From: Heliophilum fasciatum
GTDB lineage: Bacteria > Bacillota > Desulfitobacteriia > Heliobacteriales > Heliobacteriaceae
Assembly: GCF_004341395.1 (NCBI RefSeq)
Contig: NZ_SLXT01000011.1
Coordinates: 1-64,000, forward strand
Direction: 5' to 3'
Length of the DNA: 64,000 nt
Part shown: positions 19,641 to 28,543 of the stretch, one piece after another
Numbering within the stretch: the stretch's first letter is position 1
Layout of the letters: every line of letters starts with the position of its first letter
Notes under the pieces: generated by a model
The model's input: the letters and a program-made list of their open reading frames with translations, nothing else
What the model was told of the DNA's origin: nothing
The model's database searches: none
Translations under genes and position numbers: made by a program

Positions 19641-20618
19641 TTGTTTTTAGTGACTGGCGGAGCCGGTTATATTGGCAGCCATACGGTGTTGGCGTTACAA
19701 GCGTCCGGACATGCTGTGGTAGTTCTTGATAATTTATCGACGGGCCATCGTGATCTGGTGCCGGAAGGTGCCCTTTTTTATCAAGGTGATATTGCCGATG
19801 CGGATCTGGTGGGGGCGATCTTCCGGCGCCATCCCGTAGAAGGGGTATTGCACTTTGCGGCGCGCAGTTTGGTCGGTGAGTCCATGGGCGATCCGGGGGC
19901 TTATTTTTTGGCCAATACAGCCGGGACGGCGTCACTTTTGCAAACGATGGCGCGCCACGGTGTCAAGCGGTTTGTCTTATCGTCGACTGCCGCTGTCTAT
20001 GGGGAGCCGGAAACGGTGCCCATCGATGAAGGGCACCGGCAACAATCGACCAATCCCTATGGCTTATCCAAATGGATGATCGAACAGATGCTGCCCTGGT
20101 TCGAGCGGGTTCATGGCCTGCGCTGGGCGGCGCTTCGCTATTTTAATGCTGCTGGCGCTGATCCGGCGGGACGAAGCGGGGAACGCCATGATCCGGAGAC
20201 GCACTTGATTCCGAACGTCTTGAAAGTGGCCCTCGGTGAACGAAGCGCTGTAACCGTCTTTGGCGATGATTATCCGACGCCCGACGGAACTTGTTTGCGT
20301 GATTATGTCCATGTGGCTGACCTAGCCGATGCCCATGTGCTGGCGATGCAGCATTTGGACCGTGGTGGTCCGTCCGGTGTGTTTAATTTGGGCAATGGCC
20401 GTGGTTTTTCCGTGCTGGAAGTGATTGCTGCGGCACGCAAAGTCACCGGTCAACCGATTCCGGTGATGATGGAAGGGCGCCGCGCCGGCGATCCGGCTGT
20501 GCTGGTGGCGTCTAATGAGCGGGCGCGCCATGTGCTGGGCTGGCAGCCGCGCTATGGCGATCTGGAGACGATTGTGGCGACGGCCTGGTCCTTTGCTGCT
20601 GCGAAGGCAGGACGGTGA
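19641..20618 (+). CDS. galE: UDP-glucose 4-epimerase
   Basis: A 325-residue SDR that interconverts UDP-glucose and UDP-galactose. Signatures: VTGGAGYIGSHT at the N-terminus, SSTAAVYGEPETVPIDE near 118, NPYGLSKWMIEQM with the Tyr-Lys pair near 143, and RYFNAAGADP. TTG 19641 was chosen because AAGGAGG lies at 19626-19632, eight bases away; the GTG at 19635 is only two bases from it. The stop overlaps the next gene's GTG. It can supply galactose for the polysaccharide encoded upstream although its base composition is chromosomal. Confidence 0.95.
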   Translation: MFLVTGGAGYIGSHTVLALQASGHAVVVLDNLSTGHRDLVPEGALFYQGDIADADLVGAIFRRHPVEGVLHFAARSLVGESMGDPGAYFLANTAGTASLLQTMARHGVKRFVLSSTAAVYGEPETVPIDEGHRQQSTNPYGLSKWMIEQMLPWFERVHGLRWAALRYFNAAGADPAGRSGERHDPETHLIPNVLKVALGERSAVTVFGDDYPTPDGTCLRDYVHVADLADAHVLAMQHLDRGGPSGVFNLGNGRGFSVLEVIAAARKVTGQPIPVMMEGRRAGDPAVLVASNERARHVLGWQPRYGDLETIVATAWSFAAAKAGR

Positions 20619-21322
20619 AGATCTTGAGCAAAGGGGTAAGTGCGTTGCAGGATCAACTTCCAAACAAATTGCTCCGCTATCGAACGGTCCAGGGTGAAGG
20701 TTGCGGGGAGATCGTGATTCAAAAATCCCGCTTTCTTGCTTATGTGAAACGGGCCGAAACGGAAGCGGATGCGTTACATTTCATTGAGCGAATTCGCAAG
20801 CAACACTGGGACGCTACGCACAACTGTACCGCTTACGTGGTCGGTGATCATGATCAATTTCAAAAGGCCAATGATGACGGCGAACCGGCGGGGACGGCCG
20901 GCAAGCCCATGCTGGAGGTCTTGAAGAAGTCGGGGCTTAAGGATACGGTTGTTGTGGTGACGCGCTATTTTGGCGGTGTCAAGTTGGGTGCTGGTGGCTT
21001 GGTTCGCGCTTACAGCAAAGCCGTCAGTGCCGGGCTGGCCGCTGTCGGTGTGATCGAGCGGACCCTGCACCGGCCCATTGCCATCGGGATTGACTACAGC
21101 CAACTGGGGCGTGTCGAGCGGGAACTGCGCACGGCGGGGATTGCCATTGCCGAGATTCGCTATTTGGAAACGGTGACGGTGGTGGCGCTGGCCGAGGCCG
21201 GTCAGGAAGAAGAAGTCGAAAAAAAAGCGATCGACTGGACCGCAGGCCAAGCGTTGTTGGAACGCTTGGCGCCGGTCTGGGTCGATCGCTCGGTAAGCTG
21301 TAATGACGAAGAGTTGTCATGA
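20615..21322 (+). CDS. YigZ/IMPACT family protein
   Basis: A protein of about 235 residues of the UPF0029/IMPACT family, conserved in bacteria and linked in eukaryotes to Gcn2 control; the bacterial role is not settled. The N-terminal domain contains KSRFLAYVKRAETEADA, DATHNCTAYVVG, DDGEPAGTAGKPMLE and VTRYFGGVKLGAGGLVRAY, the family signature. The C-terminal 70 residues are the DUF1949 ferredoxin-like domain. GTG 20615 overlaps the galE stop (GTGA), suggesting coupling; a later TTG is possible. Confidence 0.92.
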   Translation: MKILSKGVSALQDQLPNKLLRYRTVQGEGCGEIVIQKSRFLAYVKRAETEADALHFIERIRKQHWDATHNCTAYVVGDHDQFQKANDDGEPAGTAGKPMLEVLKKSGLKDTVVVVTRYFGGVKLGAGGLVRAYSKAVSAGLAAVGVIERTLHRPIAIGIDYSQLGRVERELRTAGIAIAEIRYLETVTVVALAEAGQEEEVEKKAIDWTAGQALLERLAPVWVDRSVSCNDEELS

Positions 21323-21403
21323 ACGGACGTTGGAACGGTAGTGGTCGTTGGATTTGTATCGGAGTTGTAGTCGAAGCCGCTGGATTCGTTACGCAGGGTG
21401 AAG

Positions 21404-23692
21404 TTATTTTGGGATGTTCATCGCCCGGTAAATGGCGATGGCCGCTTGGGCGCGGTTGATTTGTTCGCCGGGGCCGTAGGATCTGTTTTCTTCGCTGTAG
21501 TTGCCGCGGATGATGCCGAGGCGCGATGCGATGATCACGTGGCCGACGGCGTCGTTTTTGATTAAGGCCGTATCGCTATAAGGTACTTGGAAGATGTCTG
21601 AGTAGCGTGCCGCCGCATCGAGGCCCAGGTAGCGCACGATCAACTGCGCCATCACGTCGCGGCGCAAGGGATCGGCGGGATTCATGTCTTCTTTGACTAA
21701 GCCCAGTTCCCGTGCTTGCCGGAGAATGTCTTCCTCGGTGCCGGTGGCGCCCATGCCTTCGCCGGCGCCTTTGAGGGTCAGCAGGGCGCGCAATACGGCG
21801 GTGCCGGTGGCCGCTTCATCAGGCCGGAAGCTGTTGCCGTATTCTTTGAAGAGGTTGGCTTTGCCCAGGAAAGCGATTTCTTTTTCACCGTAATGGCCTT
21901 GGATGTCGGTAAAGCGATTGCCGCCCGGTTGGACCGGCTTGCCTTGCCAGTCCAGGGGTTTGCCGGTCTGGGCATCAAGCAATTCAAAGAAGGGCATGGT
22001 CGGATCGGCGATGGGCTGGTAGACGAGACGGATTTTGGTCGGTTGGCCTGGCGCACGTTGCGTCAGGTACGATAAGGTTTGCGGACGCAGTTTAAAGTAG
22101 GCGTCCGTTGCTTTTTGCTGTGAAAGAATGTTTTGGGCACTCGGGAACACTTGATGCTTGTTCCAGTTCAAGTCATAGTTGACGACTTTGCCGTTCGTCA
22201 CGTTAACGTAGGCGTAGTTGTCTTGGTAGACGATCCCGTTGACCAGGCGCTTGTAGAAGAAGCTGTGGTTGGTGGGACGGGGCATGCTGGAATCGGTGCT
22301 CGTGTTTTCCAACTGCAGATCTTTGAAATAGGCCGGGGCCACACTTTGCAGGAAATCTTCCGCCACTTTACGGGCTTCTGTCTCGGAAAGCTGTTTGGTG
22401 TTTTTTTGGTTTTCCGGGTCATTGATATCCAAACCCAACAGTTCGCCGGTGGTTGCATCAACGCGGGCCGAGACGGATTGGGGGTTACTGCCGCTGGTTT
22501 CCCACATCAAATACCAAACGCGGTCTTTGCCTTCATTGACGCTGTTGAGATTGGCTGAACGCAAGCTGGCTTTTTGCGTGGACGGTGCCCACCGTTTGAC
22601 GATCCGGATGGCTTGCTCTTGGCTGATCAAACTGGCGGTGGTCGTCAGTTCTTTGATCTCTTGTTCGGTCAAGGGAGGCACGTCGTTGCTGCTGGCCTGC
22701 GTGATCGACGCGCCCATGCCCATGCCGCCTTCCGCTTTGCCGATGCCGTAAAAGCCTTGATGGTTTTGAATGGGTTCACCGCTGTCGGCATCAATGATGC
22801 CGCCTGAGGGGTGATTGAAGCGGTAGGCCAAGATCACTTTGGGCATTTGTCCGGTGGTCATGGGGCGCATGTCATAGATGCGCTGGTAGTTTAACTGCAG
22901 CATCCGGTTGTCGTCGACGATTTTCCGTGCTCGTTCCGGAGTGACGGCCGGTTTGGGCGATGGGACGTTGCCTTCGGTCCAGTTGAGACGGTAATTGAGG
23001 TAGTAGCTGTCTTCGCTGTTGATCGAAATCGTTACGCCGTTGTCGGCAAAGGGCAGGCCGTTAGCGATGCGCCGCCACTGGAATTCATAGGAGCCGGCCA
23101 TATTGCCCGGTTGAATGTTCATCGCCGGATCGATGGGCACACGCTCCAATTGTTGGACTCGTTGCCCGGCAAGGCGTTGCAAGAGGGTTTGGGCCAGTTC
23201 TTCCGCTTCGGCGACGGTCACGTTGACTTGGGCTTGACTGCCGTCACGGCGATAGGTATTTTTCCAGTGCTCCAGGTAGGTAATTTCACCGGTCTGGGCG
23301 TTAACGGAAGCGCTGAGGTATTGATCGGCAATGCTGGGATTGGTCCATTGCAGACTCCACCCTTGTAGGGTATCATCATTGGTATAGCCTGAGGTAAAGT
23401 GGGTATATGTAGCGGGAATGATGATCGTTTGTTTGACTCGGTTGATCGCTTCTTCCAGAGTGATCTTGCTGGCTACGACGGCGCTGCTGCTGGTGGCCGG
23501 CTGGCTCTTGGTGGCGGCGCTTTTGGTGATCCTGTTGTTGCCAGCGGCGCTTGGGACGGCCGTCGAAGCGACTGCTGTGGGGGAGTTGGCCCAACTGAGG
23601 CCGGGTAAGGCGGCGCTGAGCATGATGGTGGCGAGGCCGGTAGCGGTTGCTCGCTGCCAGCGCGATGGGGATGACCAATTTTTCTGGGACAT
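21404..23692 (-). CDS. Secreted YcdB/YcdC-domain protein with SLH-like C-terminus
   Basis: A 762-residue exported protein. Residues 1-36 form a signal peptide ending near SWANS. Two YcdB/YcdC-type modules follow; each contains a related segment, SYEFQWRRIANGLPFADNGV near 190 and HSFFYKRLVNGIVYQDNYAY near 485, and PepSY-like stretches (ETEARKVAEDFL). From about residue 600 the sequence changes to S-layer-homology-like repeats: FTDIQGHYGEKEIAFLGKAN and YSDIFQVPYSDTAL with GIIRGNY, which usually bind pyruvylated wall polymers. AAAGGTGG precedes the ATG. It is divergent from lgt. The function of YcdB proteins is unknown; surface location is inferred. Confidence 0.88.
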   Translation of the reverse strand: MSQKNWSSPSRWQRATATGLATIMLSAALPGLSWANSPTAVASTAVPSAAGNNRITKSAATKSQPATSSSAVVASKITLEEAINRVKQTIIIPATYTHFTSGYTNDDTLQGWSLQWTNPSIADQYLSASVNAQTGEITYLEHWKNTYRRDGSQAQVNVTVAEAEELAQTLLQRLAGQRVQQLERVPIDPAMNIQPGNMAGSYEFQWRRIANGLPFADNGVTISINSEDSYYLNYRLNWTEGNVPSPKPAVTPERARKIVDDNRMLQLNYQRIYDMRPMTTGQMPKVILAYRFNHPSGGIIDADSGEPIQNHQGFYGIGKAEGGMGMGASITQASSNDVPPLTEQEIKELTTTASLISQEQAIRIVKRWAPSTQKASLRSANLNSVNEGKDRVWYLMWETSGSNPQSVSARVDATTGELLGLDINDPENQKNTKQLSETEARKVAEDFLQSVAPAYFKDLQLENTSTDSSMPRPTNHSFFYKRLVNGIVYQDNYAYVNVTNGKVVNYDLNWNKHQVFPSAQNILSQQKATDAYFKLRPQTLSYLTQRAPGQPTKIRLVYQPIADPTMPFFELLDAQTGKPLDWQGKPVQPGGNRFTDIQGHYGEKEIAFLGKANLFKEYGNSFRPDEAATGTAVLRALLTLKGAGEGMGATGTEEDILRQARELGLVKEDMNPADPLRRDVMAQLIVRYLGLDAAARYSDIFQVPYSDTALIKNDAVGHVIIASRLGIIRGNYSEENRSYGPGEQINRAQAAIAIYRAMNIPK

Positions 23693-23892
23693 GACGATCC
23701 ACCTTTCTTTTTTTCGGGGTAGCCCTGTGATTCGGGCATTGTTGCCATGGGGTCTTGTTGGGTAACCTATTGATTAGCGATAAGTCATGCCTTTTCCTGC
23801 CGGGCCGTTGGACCGTTGAACCCTTTGGCGTTGAATCCTTTACCCTTTCACGGTCGGGCAGGGGTGAAAGTAAATTGGAGGAGGTTTGCAGT

Positions 23893-24726
23893 TTGCCGAT
23901 ACCGATCGATCCGGTGGCCTTTACCTTGGGTTTTTGGAAGGTGCACTGGTATGGTTTGATCTTGACGTCGGCGATTGCGCTGGGCATTTACTTGTCCTGG
24001 CGTGAAGGTCAGCGTTTGGGGTTGGACGGGGATTTTTTGCTGGATGCGGCGCTGGTGGTCATTCCGGCCAGTATTTTGGGAGCGCGGTTTTATGAAGTCT
24101 TCGTGCTGAGTTGGGATTATTACGGCCGGCACCCGGAGGATATCTTGGCTGTCTGGAAAGGGGGCTTGGCGATTCATGGTGGTGTGCTGGCCGGTGCCGC
24201 TGCCGGGCTGGTCTTTGCCTGGCGGAAAAAGCAGCCTCTGTGGCGCTGGGCCGATGTGGTTGCACCTTATTTGATTTTATCACAAGCGCTGGGTCGGTGG
24301 GGAAATTTTATTAATCAAGAGGCTTATGGTGCGCCGATACCGCTCTGGCTGGAAGCATGGATGCCGCGTTGGCTTCGTGATCAGATGTGGATCGAAGGCA
24401 CGGTGATGCATCCGGCTTTTCTTTATGAAAGTGTTTGGAACGTTCTTGGTTGTCTAGCGCTGCTGGCTTTTCGCCGGGGGAATCGCCCTTCCGGTATGAC
24501 CTTTTTTCTCTATTTTGTGGTTTACAATCTGGGCAGGGTGGCGATTGAAAGCATTCGCATGGACAGTTCGTACTTATTGTTCCCTGGCCTCCGGACGGCC
24601 CAGGTGGTGGCGGTGCTGTTGATCCTGTTGGGACTGGCTGGTATGTACTGGCGGTCGCGTCAAGGGGAGCGTTATGAGGCGCCGGTGGGGGTCGCCGGGA
24701 AGCGGGAAGTTAAAACGGCGTCTTGA
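23893..24726 (+). CDS. lgt: Prolipoprotein diacylglyceryl transferase
   Basis: A seven-helix membrane enzyme of about 277 residues that adds diacylglycerol to the lipobox cysteine of prelipoproteins. Visible signatures: VHWYGLILTSAI near 18-29, GARFYEVF, the catalytic GGLAIHGGVLAG near 95, and LGRWGNFINQEAYG near 137-150, which holds the conserved Arg, Asn and Glu. TTG 23893 was chosen because GGAGGAGG lies just upstream and it gives the family's N-terminus; an open frame 46 codons longer has no support. The substrate-binding lipoprotein at 35647 is a likely client in this window. Confidence 0.95.
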   Translation: MPIPIDPVAFTLGFWKVHWYGLILTSAIALGIYLSWREGQRLGLDGDFLLDAALVVIPASILGARFYEVFVLSWDYYGRHPEDILAVWKGGLAIHGGVLAGAAAGLVFAWRKKQPLWRWADVVAPYLILSQALGRWGNFINQEAYGAPIPLWLEAWMPRWLRDQMWIEGTVMHPAFLYESVWNVLGCLALLAFRRGNRPSGMTFFLYFVVYNLGRVAIESIRMDSSYLLFPGLRTAQVVAVLLILLGLAGMYWRSRQGERYEAPVGVAGKREVKTAS

Positions 24727-24782
24727 ATCGGTATCCTTGGAAGTTGGAAGTTGAAATAATCGAAGAAATAGAGGTGGCTACA

Positions 24783-25967
24783 TTGGCAAAAACGGTGGAA
24801 CTGATTGCAACAGCAGCCTTTGGGCTGGAGTCGGTCGTCGCTCATGAGTTAAAGCGGCTTGGTTATGATGATCAAACGGTGGAAGACGGCCGCGTAACCT
24901 TCCGGGCCGACATGGCGGCCATCGCGCGGACGAACCTGTGGCTGCGCAGTGCGGAACGGGTCTTGGTCAAGGTGGGCTCTTTCCGGGCCATGACTTTTGA
25001 GGAGTTGTTTCAGGGTGTGAAGGCGCTGCCCTGGGCCGATTGGTTGCCGGTCAATGCTCTTTTTCCCGTCGATGGCAAGTCGATTCGCTCGCAGCTTTTC
25101 AGCGTGTCCGATTGCCAGGCGATCACCAAAAAAGCGATTGTCGAAAAGATGAAGCAAACTTATCGCCAGAACTGGTTCGACGAAAACGGGCCGAAGTATC
25201 AAATTGAAGTGGGCTTGCTCAAGGATGTGGTGACCTTGACGATCGATACGAGCGGTCCCGGGTTGCATAAGCGGGGCTATCGCCAGTTGAATGGGCCGGC
25301 GGCGCTGAAAGAAACGATGGCGGCGGCGCTGTTGTCGGTGGCGCGCTGGTATCCCGACCGCCCGCTCATTGATCCTTTTTGCGGCTCCGGGACGATTCCG
25401 ATTGAAGCGGCCCTGATCGGCATGAATGTGGCGCCTGGCAGTTTTCGGGAGTTTGCAGCGGAAAAATGGCATCAGGTGCCGGCTGAACTCTGGCGACGGG
25501 CGCGGGAGGAAGCGCGTGATCTTGTGCGCCGCGATGAACCGCTGCGGATTGTCGGGACCGATATCAGTGAAGATGTGCTGAGTTATGCGCGCCATCACAG
25601 CCGCGTTGCCGGCGTGGCCGATAAGATTCATTTTCAGCGGATGGATGTCAAAGCGATGCGTTCGCGCTTTGATTATGGGTTTGTGATTTGCAATCCGCCT
25701 TATGGGGAGCGGCTCGGCGAGCAGGAAGAAGCGGAGGCGGTCTATCGTTCGCTGAAGGAAGCTTGTGCGACCTTGCCGACGTGGTCGGTTTTTGTTTTAA
25801 CGTCTCATCCGCGTTTTGAGTTTTTCTTTGGTCGTAATGCTGATAAGAAGCGGAAGCTTTATAATGGGCGGATTCAGTGTAATTACTATCAGTATTTCGG
25901 TCCTCGTCGCCCGCGGTTGGAGCGGACGGCGGCGGCGGTACCGGCAGCGGCTGAGGTAACTGAATAG
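24783..25967 (+). CDS. THUMP-domain class I RNA methyltransferase (RlmL-like)
   Basis: A 394-residue protein: N-terminal THUMP RNA-binding domain (about 45-155) and C-terminal SAM-dependent methyltransferase (about 165-375). The catalytic core has DPFCGSGTIPIEAAL near 200 for SAM and CNPPYGERLGE near 302, the NPPY motif of N2-guanine methyltransferases. It matches the single-domain YpsC/RlmL-N forms that modify 23S rRNA. TTG 24783 was chosen because AGAGGTGG precedes it by about five bases and the protein then starts AKTVELIATAAFGLES, as in relatives. It follows lgt in the same direction. Confidence 0.9.
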   Translation: MAKTVELIATAAFGLESVVAHELKRLGYDDQTVEDGRVTFRADMAAIARTNLWLRSAERVLVKVGSFRAMTFEELFQGVKALPWADWLPVNALFPVDGKSIRSQLFSVSDCQAITKKAIVEKMKQTYRQNWFDENGPKYQIEVGLLKDVVTLTIDTSGPGLHKRGYRQLNGPAALKETMAAALLSVARWYPDRPLIDPFCGSGTIPIEAALIGMNVAPGSFREFAAEKWHQVPAELWRRAREEARDLVRRDEPLRIVGTDISEDVLSYARHHSRVAGVADKIHFQRMDVKAMRSRFDYGFVICNPPYGERLGEQEEAEAVYRSLKEACATLPTWSVFVLTSHPRFEFFFGRNADKKRKLYNGRIQCNYYQYFGPRRPRLERTAAAVPAAAEVTE

Positions 25968-26088
25968 GTTTCTCCTGAACGGTGAAAGCTGTATTTATCT
26001 GTTTTTCTTGATGACCAGTAAGCGGGGCTTGGCGCAACGGTCATGAGAAAACAGGAATACGCTGGAGCAGATATGGGAGGAATCAACG

Positions 26089-26955
26089 ATGGTTCGTCGA
26101 ATCGGGCGCGACCGGTTTGATCTGTCGCGGATCCTGATTGCGTTGCTCGTCCTGGCAACGGTGGCCGGGGTCTTTGCTTTGACACCGGTGCGACAAGCAA
26201 CGGCTGATTTTCTGGGGCTTTTCCGGGCGAAAAAGATGCAAACTGTGCAGATTGATCCGGCCGCCATGGAAGAGATGGCGGCGCAAATTCGCCAGCAGGT
26301 AGGGTCTGTTGATCTGGCGCAGTTTGGCCAGGTAGAGATGGTCATGAAGCCGGAGCAAAAGCAAGTGCCCTGGTCGCAGGCCGGGTCGCTGGTGGCGTTG
26401 CCTTTGCGCCAGCCCTTGGACTTGCCTGCCGGCATGACGCCGGTGGAGCCGGTTACGGTGTTTACGGGGGGACATGCTTCGTTTACGCTGAAAGTGGATG
26501 CAGTGAATCAGTTGCTCACGAGTTTGGGATCGAAAGTGCTTTTGCCGGCCACCTTAAATAACCAGCCTTTTGCTATTGCTATCCCGCAAGGTGTGCAACG
26601 GGACTATGTGCTTAAGGAGCAACGGGTGACTTTTTCGCAGTTTGCCAGTCCGGAGATCGTAGCGCCGCCGGGAACGGATGTGGAGGCGCTTCGCTCATCC
26701 TTGTTAGCCCTGCCTTTTTTGCCGCCGGACTTGCGTCAACAACTGGCGGCGATTGATGATTGGCACAATACGATGGTCGTTCCCTATGAAGCGAGCCGGA
26801 TGGAAAAAGTACAAGTTAATGGTGAGGATGCTGTCTTTGCGCGCGGTGATGGCGGTCAGCAGCATTTGATTTGGATGGAGCAGGGGAATCTCTATCAGCT
26901 ACGTGGTACGATCAGCAAAGAAGCGATGCTGCAGATGGCCCGGCGATTAAGCTGA
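26089..26955 (+). CDS. Membrane-anchored protein of unknown function (possibly DUF4367-like)
   Basis: A 288-residue protein with a basic N-terminus, one hydrophobic helix at about residues 14-32, and a mainly extracytoplasmic remainder. The C-terminal third (YVLKEQRVTFSQFASPEIV, VNGEDAVFARGDGGQQHLIW, GNLYQLRGTISKEAMLQMA) resembles DUF4367-type domains found after anti-sigma factors or beside ABC exporters. The identification is by pattern memory only. GGGAGGAA precedes ATG 26089. It overlaps the start of an ABC-2 permease by one base, so the two are translated together; no ATPase or sigma factor is next to them. Confidence 0.6.
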   Translation: MVRRIGRDRFDLSRILIALLVLATVAGVFALTPVRQATADFLGLFRAKKMQTVQIDPAAMEEMAAQIRQQVGSVDLAQFGQVEMVMKPEQKQVPWSQAGSLVALPLRQPLDLPAGMTPVEPVTVFTGGHASFTLKVDAVNQLLTSLGSKVLLPATLNNQPFAIAIPQGVQRDYVLKEQRVTFSQFASPEIVAPPGTDVEALRSSLLALPFLPPDLRQQLAAIDDWHNTMVVPYEASRMEKVQVNGEDAVFARGDGGQQHLIWMEQGNLYQLRGTISKEAMLQMARRLS

Positions 26956-27833
26956 TGGGACGGATCGGACCGATGGGCACGATTGCGCGGTTGACTTTTA
27001 TCGAAGCCGTGCGCAAAAAGGTGTTTTTGTTGTCCCTTTTGTTGGCGCTGTTGTTTTTGGGCCTTTATGTGTTGGGCATGGATTTTGCCGCTCAGGAGAT
27101 TCAGCGGGTTCGTGCCCTTCATGGCCGGCCGCCGTTGTTAGGGCAGATGATTGGTCGACAATTGCTGGCCATGGGGCTCCATTTTGCGTCTTTTTTGTTG
27201 GCGATGCTTTTGCTGGTGACCAGTGTCGGTGCGATTATGGGTGAGTTGGAAAACGGTCTGATGCATGCTGTGGCGTCCAAGCCGCTGGCGCGCTCGCAGA
27301 TCATGCTGGGCAAGTTTGTTGGCTTCGGTGCGATGACGGCCATTTATGGGACGGTGCTTTTTGGCGCTGTGCTGGCGGTCAACGGGATCTATAACCAGGT
27401 CAGTTTAGAAGGGTTGTCTTTGGCTTCGCTGGTCGGTGCTTGGGCCGTGTTTTTACTGCAGCCGCTGGTGCTGCTGGCTATTGTGTTGCTGGCGGGGACG
27501 TGGCTCAAGACGGTCGCTGCCGGGGTGGTGGCCATGACCTTTTATGTGCTTGCCGGTGTGGGCGGCTTCTTGGAACAGGTGGGCGGGCTCTTGAGCAAGC
27601 CGCTGATGGTGCAGATTGGTATTGCTGTTAGTTTGGTGATGCCCACCGATGCGCTGTACCGGAAGCTGATGGCGATGGTCACTACCAGTGATGTCAGTCC
27701 GGCATCGACGATGTCCATGGGGCCATTGAGCATGGGGGCGCCGCCCAGTGATTTGATGGTGCTTTATGCCGGTGGGTATGTCGTGGCGTTTTTGCTTCTG
27801 GCGCTTTGGCGCTTTGAGCGGATGGATCTGTAA
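26955..27833 (+). CDS. ABC-2 type permease (NosY-like)
   Basis: A 292-residue integral membrane protein with six hydrophobic helices (about 22-42, 70-95, 112-135, 145-170, 178-205, 268-285). The opening GTIARLTFIEAVRKKVFLLSL and the pair MGELENGLMHAVASKPLARS and QIMLGKFVGF near 95-125 are typical of ABC-2 permeases. ATG 26955 overlaps the upstream stop (TGATG). A cognate ATP-binding gene is not adjacent, which is unusual; it may act with a distant ATPase. The substrate is unknown. The gene ends at the start of the Rpn repeat block. Confidence 0.8.
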   Translation: MGRIGPMGTIARLTFIEAVRKKVFLLSLLLALLFLGLYVLGMDFAAQEIQRVRALHGRPPLLGQMIGRQLLAMGLHFASFLLAMLLLVTSVGAIMGELENGLMHAVASKPLARSQIMLGKFVGFGAMTAIYGTVLFGAVLAVNGIYNQVSLEGLSLASLVGAWAVFLLQPLVLLAIVLLAGTWLKTVAAGVVAMTFYVLAGVGGFLEQVGGLLSKPLMVQIGIAVSLVMPTDALYRKLMAMVTTSDVSPASTMSMGPLSMGAPPSDLMVLYAGGYVVAFLLLALWRFERMDL

Positions 27834-27895
27834 TTGTTAGACGCGCCGGTTCGGACGCGCTGTTGTAGGATGGAAAAAAGGTTATGAAATCAAGC

Positions 27896-27925
27896 AAAAG
27901 ACCTGTGCTGGCGCACAGGTCTTTT
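27896..27925 (+). terminator. Perfect hairpin, terminator-like, at the edge of the repeat block
   Basis: AAAAGACCTGTGC (27896-27908) pairs with GCACAGGTCTTTT (27913-27925), a thirteen-base perfect stem with a four-base loop. The U-rich end in both directions would allow it to end the permease transcript from the left and the Rpn fragment transcript from the right. The same motif ends the repeat block at 30200-30229. Confidence 0.75.
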
Positions 27926-27989
27926 CTGGCTGCTGACAGAGTCAGTGGCCTTGTATTTTTATTGACCGATCGTGAATTTTCGAGGCATG

Positions 27990-28367
27990 TCAATGTAAGG
28001 TTAATTGCAGCTTACGTACCTCTTCATAAGGCAATCCGGTAATCTTGACTACGAGTTCAGGCGGGAGGCCTTCTTTAAGTGCGTTCAGGGCATTTGTGTG
28101 CTGGGTCTGTTTTATCCCTTCTTCCCGCCCTTCTTCTCGCAACCATTTCTCAATATCGGTCATTCTCAGCACCTCCAATAACATTTTCTTGATGTGATCT
28201 GGGAGAATCTTATCAGTAATAGCAATAATGCTGGCGATACATAATCCCTGTGCTGGTCCTTGGACTTCTTTGGCGAGATAGGCCGCCTGGACGGCCAGTT
28301 CTTCTTCAGTAAATTGGTTGCTGCGCATCAAAGGAAGAAAAATGAGCTTAAGTATATTGTAGATCAC
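27990..28367 (-). CDS. C-terminal-domain-only copy of Rpn-family protein
   Basis: The frame of 125 residues starts with GTG (MIYNILKLIFLPLM) and ends PYEEVRKLQLTLH. It matches the last half of the full-length Rpn protein at 28544-29431 almost residue for residue, but lacks the PD-(D/E)XK nuclease domain entirely. Its charged linker has fewer REEG units. AAGG five bases before the GTG could be a ribosome site, partly inside the upstream palindrome. It may be a 5'-truncated pseudogene. Alternatively it may be a free-standing small protein like the intragenic RpnS inhibitors described for Rpn nucleases. Reading frame is intact, which favours expression or recent origin. Confidence 0.65.
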   Translation of the reverse strand: MIYNILKLIFLPLMRSNQFTEEELAVQAAYLAKEVQGPAQGLCIASIIAITDKILPDHIKKMLLEVLRMTDIEKWLREEGREEGIKQTQHTNALNALKEGLPPELVVKITGLPYEEVRKLQLTLH

Positions 28368-28403
28368 AAAGACCTTGGATCGCTAACATGATCCAAAGTC
28401 TTT
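28368..28403. repeat. Palindrome upstream of the first C-terminal copy
   Basis: AAAGACCTTGGATC (28368-28381) faces GATCCAAAGTCTTT (28390-28403), thirteen of fourteen bases paired with an eight-base loop. In the minus-strand transcript it directly precedes, and partly covers, the ribosome site of the gene at 27990-28367. Equivalent palindromes lie at 29562-29597 and 30119-30154. Confidence 0.8.
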
Positions 28404-28444
28404 TGCTTCAATCCACGCGTACCGCCAAGCGATACATCGTTAAC

Positions 28445-28482
28445 CAGAACAAGACCAGTGCCGGCGCACAGGTCTTGTTCTG
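28445..28482. repeat. Palindrome between the first and second Rpn units
   Basis: CAGAACAAGACC (28445-28456) pairs perfectly with GGTCTTGTTCTG (28471-28482). It lies downstream of the full-length Rpn gene on the minus strand and may end its transcript. The same sequence, with one base change in the loop, is at 29639-29676. Confidence 0.75.
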
Positions 28483-28543
28483 ACTGCTGACAAAGTCAGT
28501 GGCCTTTTATCTTTATCGACCGATCATGAATTTTTGAGGCATG

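Noticed and set aside
22133-22558. 141-codon plus-strand frame opposite the YcdB-type gene
   Set aside because: No ribosome site and no motif; it lies fully inside a well-supported gene on the other strand.
24849-25631. 260-codon minus-strand frame opposite the THUMP methyltransferase
   Set aside because: Shadow frame with His/Arg-rich composition and no motif; the plus strand encodes a complete conserved enzyme.
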